Origin: Acidianus infernus
Lineage (GTDB): Archaea > Thermoproteota > Thermoprotei_A > Sulfolobales > Sulfolobaceae
Reading direction: 5' to 3'
Length of the DNA: 64,000 nt
Assembly: GCF_009729545.1 (NCBI RefSeq)
Contig: NZ_WFIY01000004.1
Span: 904,001 to 968,000, forward strand
Numbering within the stretch: the stretch's first letter is position 1; the number at the start of each line of letters is the position of its first letter. The notes under the pieces were generated by a model, which did no database searches, was not told the origin of the DNA, and was given only the letters and a program-made list of their open reading frames with translations. Below are positions 56,603-64,000 of the stretch, one piece after another. The translations under genes were made by a program, and so were the position numbers.

Positions 56603-57940
56603 TCATTTTCTTTTGTATAGAAGAACAATTAATGCAACAATTATCATTGTTATAATAATTGAAACTTCTAAAGCTAACGAAGGATCTATTGCCTTATATG
56701 GTAGGTTAGTATTAGTGTAATCGAAATAATTAGGATAAGTTAGATTTAAAGGAATCATTGAGTTGCCTACAAATACCACTTTTTCATTAACGTTATACGA
56801 ATTACCGTCTATATTCCCAGATTCTTCTTCTATTAAAGTTCCGTTATAGAAGTAAAGTATAGTAAAAGACTTTGTAGAAATATTTTCATATTCTATTACA
56901 TTATTATAAGTTTTACCCAGAATGTTTAAACTTGTTACGTTAACTCTAGTAAACTCTTCATTTTCCCAAATTATATTTGACGAATTACAAACTAGGAATG
57001 TTATTGGCAAGTCAGTATAATTTCCTATAACTAATGATAGTTCAAAATACGAAGATTCCACAGGTTGACCAGCAATGAAACTAAGAATGGCATACCTATA
57101 TATAAAATACCCATTGGCAAAGATATAAGGATAAAATATCTCCCTATAAGTGTTAGGAGTTAATCCTGCATATAGTGAAGAATAAGTGCAGTCTAGATAT
57201 ACATATGGTTTAAATGCTTCCTCTAGCTGATTACCTAAATATTTTAGTTGCGTTGATGAGTTTCCTGATAAGCATTTTAGAAGGAAGTTTGCATATAAAT
57301 TGTAAGTCTTATTCCCAATTTTGTATGAAAATGTGTAATTGAAATTATACCCTATACCATTGCACAATACATAGAAGTACTGATTTATTGTAGAGAATGT
57401 AGATAAATTGTGATATTTATATGCAATTAAGGTAAGGTTATTTATAGTGACTTTGGTTTCGTTAACATATCCTAAAGGAAAATTAAATTTTGTTGCTACA
57501 AAATATAAATAATATGCACTACTATTATATAGTAATCCAGGATAAATATATGGATAATGAAAACATAAAGCGTCATTCAAGAGAGTTACGTTAAATATAC
57601 CCGGTCTTAGGAAAGTTATGTTAGACATGTTAAAAGTTGATAAATTATATTTAGAAAATATTTTACTGATACTATAATTAACCTCTATTATCCCATTATA
57701 CTGTGAGATTACATTATAATCTGCAGTATAATTTGCAATAAATTTCATTTTTATAGTAGAGTTTTCCGTAGTTTCATTATAAATAGAAATAAGGTATTTT
57801 AAATGTGAATAGTAAGGTATTTCAGTAATTATAGTATTTGTTGTAAGTGGAGGAGAACTAGGTAAGGCAAACGATAAAATTTGAGTGAAAGGTATTGCTA
57901 CTAGAAGGGCTAGGACAACTAATGTATACTTTAGCATCAT
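56603..57940 (-). CDS. Large secreted, C-terminally anchored glycoprotein
   Basis: 445 residues. N-terminal signal peptide (KYTLVVLALLVAIPFTQILSF, ending near 28), a long Asn/Tyr/Thr-rich beta domain with more than ten N-X-S/T sites, and one C-terminal helix (ALEVSIIITMIIVALIVLLY) followed by KRK. The topology is that of Sulfolobales cell-surface proteins. No enzymatic motif and no family recognised. Either of the first two Met may start it. Confidence 0.75.
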   Translation of the reverse strand: MMLKYTLVVLALLVAIPFTQILSFALPSSPPLTTNTIITEIPYYSHLKYLISIYNETTENSTIKMKFIANYTADYNVISQYNGIIEVNYSISKIFSKYNLSTFNMSNITFLRPGIFNVTLLNDALCFHYPYIYPGLLYNSSAYYLYFVATKFNFPLGYVNETKVTINNLTLIAYKYHNLSTFSTINQYFYVLCNGIGYNFNYTFSYKIGNKTYNLYANFLLKCLSGNSSTQLKYLGNQLEEAFKPYVYLDCTYSSLYAGLTPNTYREIFYPYIFANGYFIYRYAILSFIAGQPVESSYFELSLVIGNYTDLPITFLVCNSSNIIWENEEFTRVNVTSLNILGKTYNNVIEYENISTKSFTILYFYNGTLIEEESGNIDGNSYNVNEKVVFVGNSMIPLNLTYPNYFDYTNTNLPYKAIDPSLALEVSIIITMIIVALIVLLYKRK

Positions 57941-57981
57941 ATAGACACGGTTAAATATTAATTAATAACTTTAATCCCACT

Positions 57982-58407
57982 ATGGAAAGGCCACTTGTAG
58001 CCGTTGGTGGAGTTATATTTTCTGGTAAGAGGGTATTATTAGTTCAGAGGAGTAAACCACCAAATAAAGGGTCTTGGGCTATTCCAGGAGGAAAAGTAGA
58101 ATTTGGTGAAACATTGAAGGAAGCTCTGATAAGGGAAATGAAGGAAGAACTGAACGTTAATGTCGAACCAAAGGAATTATTAGGTGTAATTGAAATAATA
58201 AAGGAAGGTTTCCATTATGTAATACTAGATTTTATTTGCGAAATAAAATCTGGCGAGATTAAAGCTGGATCTGACGCCTTAGATGCAAAATTCTTTTCAT
58301 TAGAAGAGATGAGTAAAATTCCCATTTCTCCAACAACGATAGAAATGATAAGGAGATATTTTGAGGGCGAAAGAATTCCATTATTTATTACTGAAATCTC
58401 CAGGTAG
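57982..58407 (+). CDS. NUDIX hydrolase
   Basis: 141 residues with the complete Nudix box, GGKVEFGETLKEALIREMKEELNV (about residues 37-60, given here in overlapping parts: G-x5-E-x7-REMKEE). The architecture matches ADP-ribose pyrophosphatase or 8-oxo-dGTP/CTP-type enzymes of the MutT group; substrate not certain. Converges with cysS, overlapping 20 bases. Confidence 0.9.
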   Translation: MERPLVAVGGVIFSGKRVLLVQRSKPPNKGSWAIPGGKVEFGETLKEALIREMKEELNVNVEPKELLGVIEIIKEGFHYVILDFICEIKSGEIKAGSDALDAKFFSLEEMSKIPISPTTIEMIRRYFEGERIPLFITEISR

Positions 58408-59791
58408 ACTTATCCTTGGTGTCTAATACTTTTATTCCGTGAGATTCTAGTATGCTTCTTATCTGATCTGATAAATCGTACATCTTCTTTTGCCTTAATA
58501 GATTCCTCACTTCAATTATTCCGTCTATCACTTCATAAATTCTTTCATACGCTAAACCCATTTCTTCGTCCATTACTCCAAATACTTCATTAAATATTCT
58601 AAATCCGTCTAAAGCTATTGAAGCTCCAAGAAAATCTCTACTATTCTGCAACTTGGAAAATACGATATTAGCTATCTCGTGAATCTTCTTTAATGCAGTC
58701 GCAGTGTCAAAATCGTTACTCATCGCCTCATCGAATTCCCTGATCTTCTGTATTATCTCTCTTTGAACCTTAATATCTTCGTCCTTAGAATAACTTTTAG
58801 GTCCCTCTTTAAGTATGTCTTTCAATATGGCTACTGCATCTTTTAATCTTTGAAGTGAAACTTTGCTCTGCTCTAAATTCTCCTCGCTGAAATCTATTGG
58901 AGATCTGTAATGAGAAGATAAATACCAATATCTAAGAACGTCTGCGCCGTATTTCTTTAGAGCATCTTTTAATGTTATTATATTTCCTAAAGATTTACTC
59001 ATTTTTTCTCCTCTAATGTTTAAGAACGCTACATGCATCCAGTATCTTACCCAGAGTTTTCCGGTTAACGACTCTGTTTGAGCTCTTTCGTTCTCGTGAT
59101 GAGGGAATATTAAGTCCATTCCGCCTCCGTGTATATCAAATTGCTCCCCAAGGTATCTAGTTGACATTGTAGAGCATTCTATATGCCAACCTGGCCTTCC
59201 TTTACCCCAAGGAGACTCCCAATAAGGCTCTCCAGGCTTCCAAGCCTTCCATAAGGCAAAATCGTATGGATGTCTCTTTTCCTTAACAAATTCTTCCCCT
59301 TGATTCCATTGATCCTTCTTTGTGTTGGATAGCTCACCGTAATGAGGATAGGTATCTACATCAAAATAAACACTACCGCTAGGGGCTACATATGCGTGAC
59401 CTTTCTCTATTAGCCCTTGTATAAAGTCAATAATTTCTTTTATGTGTTGTGTAACTCTTGGATGCAAATCAATTTTAACTTTTAGTAGTGATAGATTCTC
59501 TAGATAATCCTTTGCGTAATAATCTACAATCTCTTCCCAAGATTTTCCCGTCTCCTTTGCTCTATTAATTATTTTATCGTCTATGTCTGTTATATTTTGA
59601 ATTCTTATTACGTTATATCCCTTAAGTCTTAAGTATCTAACTATTGCATCGTATGCAACAAAAGTTCTTCCGTGACCTATGTGAACGTAGTCGTAAACTG
59701 TAGGTCCGCAGACGTACATTTTGACTATTCCGTTTTCTACTGTTGAAAAATCCTCAAATTTACGTCCTAAAGTATTGAATACTCTAATCAC
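58388..59791 (-). CDS. cysS: Cysteinyl-tRNA synthetase
   Basis: 467 residues: VCGPTVYDYVHIGHGRTFV near 27 (HIGH motif and zinc-site Cys), WHIECSTMS near 205, HHENERAQ near 232 (zinc ligands) and GEKMSKSLGN near 262 (KMSKS). The anticodon-binding domain follows. Complete and of usual length. Confidence 0.98.
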   Translation of the reverse strand: MIRVFNTLGRKFEDFSTVENGIVKMYVCGPTVYDYVHIGHGRTFVAYDAIVRYLRLKGYNVIRIQNITDIDDKIINRAKETGKSWEEIVDYYAKDYLENLSLLKVKIDLHPRVTQHIKEIIDFIQGLIEKGHAYVAPSGSVYFDVDTYPHYGELSNTKKDQWNQGEEFVKEKRHPYDFALWKAWKPGEPYWESPWGKGRPGWHIECSTMSTRYLGEQFDIHGGGMDLIFPHHENERAQTESLTGKLWVRYWMHVAFLNIRGEKMSKSLGNIITLKDALKKYGADVLRYWYLSSHYRSPIDFSEENLEQSKVSLQRLKDAVAILKDILKEGPKSYSKDEDIKVQREIIQKIREFDEAMSNDFDTATALKKIHEIANIVFSKLQNSRDFLGASIALDGFRIFNEVFGVMDEEMGLAYERIYEVIDGIIEVRNLLRQKKMYDLSDQIRSILESHGIKVLDTKDKSTWRFQ

Positions 59792-59808
59792 AAGTAAAAA
59801 GAGGTAAA

Positions 59809-60732
59809 CTATCCTTTAAATATAACAGATGTACGCTCTCTACATTTGGGAATGATACTGAGCTTTTCTGGATTTTCCTTTAACGTATCCGCTAAATAGA
59901 TGGAAGTTAAACCAGCTAGTAATACCAGCGAAGATATATTCTTTAATTTAGATGATGATGGGGGCATTATTCTTTCAGCATTAAGAACGTCCGCTGTAAC
60001 GTCATCAATTCTGTCATTACCTATAACTATTGGCAAAAGTAATTCCTTTCCTCTAACATAACTTTCTACCTCATTGTGGTTAACTTCTGGAATTTCACCA
60101 TAAAAAGCTGGAGATTTAGCATTTTCATTTATTTCTTGTTTAAACCTTATTGCAATGGGGAGGTAAGTTGAAGCATAAAATACTGGAATTTTACCTATAA
60201 TCTTGGAAGATAATTCTTTTCCAAGATCCTTGTATTTTTCCTTATTTTCTATTATTCCTTCTTTTAATTCATCTAAATTTATCTTATTTATTGAAACTGT
60301 TGACAATATTTTTAATAAAGGTGTTATAAGTACTGGGAACGAGTACCTAGTTTGGGATAGGCCTTTAACCTTGATAAAATATATCTTTTCCTTGTGCTCT
60401 TCTGCAATTTTTTCTAGATTACCGTCAGAGGATATTACTACTATTTTTGAGCCTTTTTCTAAGCCTTCTTTAACTGCTTGTATAGTTTCACTAGTTGTGC
60501 CAGAATAGCTCATTGCTATTAATGTTGTATTCTCATCGACCTTCCTAGGTATGCCAGTAATTGCCCTATAGTCTACATTATAATCCAAGATCTCTGCAAT
60601 CTTGCCTGGTATGTAACTTCCTCCCATTCCAGTAAATATTATGCGATCAGTTTTTATTTCAAAATTTATTTCTTTAGCTTCTTTTATAGCTTGATCAAAG
60701 AGCGAGTCCCATTTTAGATAATTTTCAAGCAT
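59809..60732 (-). CDS. Bifunctional phosphoglucose/phosphomannose isomerase
   Basis: 307 residues with two SIS domains: FTGMGGSYIPGKIAE near 33, AMSYSGTTSETI near 75 and IPEVNHNEVESYV near 215 (catalytic Glu and His). The crenarchaeal PGI/PMI family isomerises glucose-6-P and mannose-6-P to fructose-6-P. It lies between cysS and a small helical gene whose end overlaps it by eight bases. Confidence 0.92.
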   Translation of the reverse strand: MLENYLKWDSLFDQAIKEAKEINFEIKTDRIIFTGMGGSYIPGKIAEILDYNVDYRAITGIPRKVDENTTLIAMSYSGTTSETIQAVKEGLEKGSKIVVISSDGNLEKIAEEHKEKIYFIKVKGLSQTRYSFPVLITPLLKILSTVSINKINLDELKEGIIENKEKYKDLGKELSSKIIGKIPVFYASTYLPIAIRFKQEINENAKSPAFYGEIPEVNHNEVESYVRGKELLLPIVIGNDRIDDVTADVLNAERIMPPSSSKLKNISSLVLLAGLTSIYLADTLKENPEKLSIIPKCRERTSVIFKG

Positions 60733-61162
60733 TCTTTATCGCCAAGGATATACTAATTGATGGCGGATTCGATGTAATATTTACGTTAACACTCTCTAAT
60801 CCAAATTGTTTCATATTATGTTTAAAGGTAAGTACAACATCAGAAATTATTTGTGAAATGCAATCAAGTAGATCTTGCACGATCTTACTAAATTTCTCGT
60901 TTGATAGCATGGAAAGAACAGAGGGTTGCATTATGTAAGCGTACATTAAATTAGTTCTTTGAATAAGTTGGAAAAAGTCTGAGACCGCTTTATCGTAATT
61001 ATTTTCAGAAGTGCTTTTATCAAAGTTACTTACCAATTCTTCTTCTTTATCTATTTGTTCCTTGATAAATTGTAATATTCCTTGCTCAGCTATACTTAAA
61101 TTAGTTTCACTTAAGTTATTCAATTCTTCTCGTAGAGAACTTATCTTGTCTTTGGCTATCAT
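60725..61162 (-). CDS. Uncharacterised helical protein
   Basis: 145 residues, helical with a probable coiled coil (residues 3-60: KISSLREELNNLSET, EQIDKEEELVSNF) and a C-terminal strand region (VNVNITSNPPSISISLAIKN). No family recognised. Coupled to the PGI/PMI gene by overlap; divergent from the CoA-disulfide-reductase-like gene. Confidence 0.65.
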   Translation of the reverse strand: MIAKDKISSLREELNNLSETNLSIAEQGILQFIKEQIDKEEELVSNFDKSTSENNYDKAVSDFFQLIQRTNLMYAYIMQPSVLSMLSNEKFSKIVQDLLDCISQIISDVVLTFKHNMKQFGLESVNVNITSNPPSISISLAIKNA

Positions 61163-61211
61163 GAGTACTCATAATAAAATGAAATATAAATCCTTAATCT
61201 TTAGGAATAAT

Positions 61212-62547
<1,336 letters not shown>

Positions 62548-62569
62548 GATTATTAAACATTAATAGAAG

Positions 62570-63679
62570 ATGCAATCTCAGCAAAATATTATGGAAATAC
62601 TCAATAGTATTGTTGTAAATTATGTTTCAAAATATCTAGCAATTACTTCTCTTGATGATTATGTAGAGTTAAACAGTACTACTTCTCCTTCTGTTTTAGA
62701 AAATGAGGATATATTCTTTGAAGTTCATCCTTCTTCTTTTACTCAGGAAATTTATGCAGTAGATGGAAGTAGCAGGAGCTTTGTATCTGGTAAAGGTATA
62801 ATAAGCGTCTCAGCTGTCGCGATTTCATCTTCCTCAATTCCTATTTATGGAGTTTATCCTTCTTTAGATGGAGAAAAAGAGCTAGAACTAAAAGAACCTT
62901 TTATAGCCGTAGCTTCCTCAGTATCCGAGAATTCTAAAATTGACCCTTACCTATATTTTGGTCCTTATGTCTCTCCAATTTCAATAACAGGAGATCCTTT
63001 TTATTCAACTGAAGGATTTGAGGTTATAGAAAGCGAAATAAGATCAGTATTAGAAACTAAGGCGCTAAACGTTGTTAAAGGCAAAGGTAAAATAATAGTT
63101 GATGGCCCTCTTTTTCCTTCCTATTTGTATTTAACTTCAAAGTTTAAGGAAAAAATTTTGGAAGAAAGAAAAAAGATAATAGATAGTAATTTTATAGGTA
63201 TAGTGAAAAGATTAGATAAATCTAGAGTATTAATTGATTCAATAGATGATAGAACAAGGTCAATAATTTACCAAAAATTTAGGATTGACCCAAAAATATT
63301 CCTCTCCGACGAGTCCTTTATACTTCATCTTGTAAGGTTTAATTATTCGCCACCTTACAAAATTCTTGCATTAGGTCCTTTCTCTAAGAGAATATGCAAC
63401 AATACGACAGTTTATATGTATTACTTAATTATTCCTTTTCATCCTTACGTTTCCAAATTCTCCATCTTAAGAATAGAGACACTAACTAAAGATCCAACAA
63501 TTTTGGGAATGATAGCATCTATGGGGATAACAAAGGACGGAATTCCGCCATTATTAGCTTTGGCAGACTTTAAAGCAAAGAAGACCAGTTTAGCTCTCTA
63601 TAGATACATAGTATCCATAGTAGAAAGGCTAGGAATTCAGGCTAGCTTCTACAGTAGGCTATCCGGTGAGCTCGCTTGA
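62570..63679 (+). CDS. NurA-domain nuclease paralogue
   Basis: 369 residues. IYAVDGSSRSFV near 63 (first metal Asp), IIVDGPLFP near 170, IVKRLDKSRVLID near 210 and LALADFKAKKTSLAL near 335 follow the NurA nuclease plan. NurA works with the hexameric translocase HerA in DNA end resection. This copy is not next to mre11/rad50. Its stop overlaps the next gene as TTGA. It is distinct from the canonical Sulfolobus NurA as I remember it, so it is probably a second module. Confidence 0.75.
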   Translation: MQSQQNIMEILNSIVVNYVSKYLAITSLDDYVELNSTTSPSVLENEDIFFEVHPSSFTQEIYAVDGSSRSFVSGKGIISVSAVAISSSSIPIYGVYPSLDGEKELELKEPFIAVASSVSENSKIDPYLYFGPYVSPISITGDPFYSTEGFEVIESEIRSVLETKALNVVKGKGKIIVDGPLFPSYLYLTSKFKEKILEERKKIIDSNFIGIVKRLDKSRVLIDSIDDRTRSIIYQKFRIDPKIFLSDESFILHLVRFNYSPPYKILALGPFSKRICNNTTVYMYYLIIPFHPYVSKFSILRIETLTKDPTILGMIASMGITKDGIPPLLALADFKAKKTSLALYRYIVSIVERLGIQASFYSRLSGELA

Positions 63680-64000
63680 CCAGCGATGAGTTAATCAATA
63701 ACATTAAAGATCGAGTTGATAAAGCAAAAGCTTTAGCAATAACTCTAGGTAGCATTATAGGAAAAGTATCTCCAAATTCTCCAAATAAAATAGATGAGGA
63801 AAACTATACAGTTAACGTTATTGTGGATCCTTATACTTATTATAAATACTCATTTTTAGGTAGAATAGGAGTTTTTCTTGGCGCAATAGATATAAAAACA
63901 CTTTATTTCATTTTATTAAGAGTAATAGGATACGAGAGGAGTGATGTAAAATCGTTTCTTTTTGATAATAATTTCATGAGTAATGTTGAAGAAGAAACTC
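63676..64000 (+). CDS. Partial gene, possible HerA-like ATPase N-terminus
   Basis: Starts at TTG 63676 within the nurA-like stop and stays open to the window edge, giving 108 residues: a helix (LINNIKDRVDKAKALAIT), a beta-barrel-like part (LGSIIGKVSPNS, YTVNVIVDPYTYYKY, IGVFLGAIDIKTLYFILL) and a charged region. HerA proteins begin with a HAS-barrel of this kind, and HerA-NurA pairs are usually adjacent, so a HerA-like ATPase is likely. The Walker motifs would lie beyond the edge. Confidence 0.55.
   Translation, partial: MTSDELINNIKDRVDKAKALAITLGSIIGKVSPNSPNKIDEENYTVNVIVDPYTYYKYSFLGRIGVFLGAIDIKTLYFILLRVIGYERSDVKSFLFDNNFMSNVEEET

Noticed and set aside
61011..61211. N-terminal extension of the CoA-disulfide-reductase-like protein
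   Set aside because: The extra residues are antisense to the helical gene at 60725-61162, and the FAD motif begins directly after the ATG at 61212.

Overview
The window is a gene-dense, AT-rich chromosomal segment of a thermoacidophilic crenarchaeon of the order Sulfolobales, most likely the genus Acidianus. The pointers are: a quinol oxidase operon of the doxBCE type; a 409-residue sulfide:quinone oxidoreductase whose cysteines fall at positions 129 and 178, as I remember for the Acidianus ambivalens enzyme; archaeal replication proteins (MCM, GINS, Orc1/Cdc6, two-subunit RFC); an archaeal 20S proteasome beta subunit; CDP-archaeol synthase; and many start codons lying about 25-35 bases downstream of a TATA box with little or no leader. 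Species assignment is from memory of the families, not from a search.

Layout. 1-4.3 kb: tRNA-Ser(GCU), doxBCE and a TatD-like hydrolase. 4.3-11 kb: two small regulators, an amidohydrolase, a Dph6-like diphthamide ligase, then a molybdenum cofactor block (mobA-moeA facing mobB), with moaC further on at 34.6 kb. 11-19.5 kb: membrane and small proteins, a DtxR-type metal regulator, glycerate kinase, nuoB, tRNA t6A synthase (sua5), biotin ligase, a lipoamide-dehydrogenase-like flavoprotein and a Usp protein. 19.5-20 kb: a frameshifted pseudogene that keeps its promoter and ends in a GC-rich series of hairpins. 20-30 kb: an MFS exporter with a palindrome on its TATA box, tmcA, a hydroxyacid dehydrogenase, tRNA-Leu(UAG), tmk, a GRC3/Clp1-type RNA kinase, a RuvC-like protein, a RadA paralogue and carS. 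30-38.5 kb: information processing (mcm, gins23, a THUMP protein, orc1/cdc6-2, rfcL, rfcS, proteasome beta). 38.5-49 kb: sulfide:quinone oxidoreductase with its DUF1641 partner, methylmalonyl-CoA mutase accessory genes, an ArnR-like membrane regulator, a DHDPS-family aldolase, an antiporter and a short DtxR protein. 49-64 kb: a four-helix membrane protein ending in guide RNA sequence, an MFS exporter, type-4 uracil-DNA glycosylase, an SDR, an OLD-like ATPase, glutamate dehydrogenase, a large secreted glycoprotein, cysS, phosphoglucose/phosphomannose isomerase, a CoA-disulfide-reductase-like enzyme, and a NurA-like nuclease coupled to a partner gene cut by the right edge.

The most interesting non-coding signals are three RNA-guide candidates not covered by protein annotation. 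At 50332-50400 there is a complete archaeal H/ACA guide RNA fold (9-bp lower stem, guide pocket, upper stem with a consensus kink-turn, ACA box) overlapping the 3' end of a coding gene. A C/D box guide RNA with canonical spacing starts on the last base of that ACA box, so the two make a tandem H/ACA-C/D unit. A second C/D box RNA lies on the minus strand at 45690-45745, with the stop codon of the aldolase gene inside its C box and a guide complementary to the universally conserved 23S rRNA peptidyl-transferase sequence.

Energy metabolism links several parts: sulfide:quinone oxidoreductase feeds caldariella-type quinone and DoxBCE takes electrons from the quinol to oxygen. I see no CRISPR array, no intact insertion sequence and no replication origin repeats in this window.
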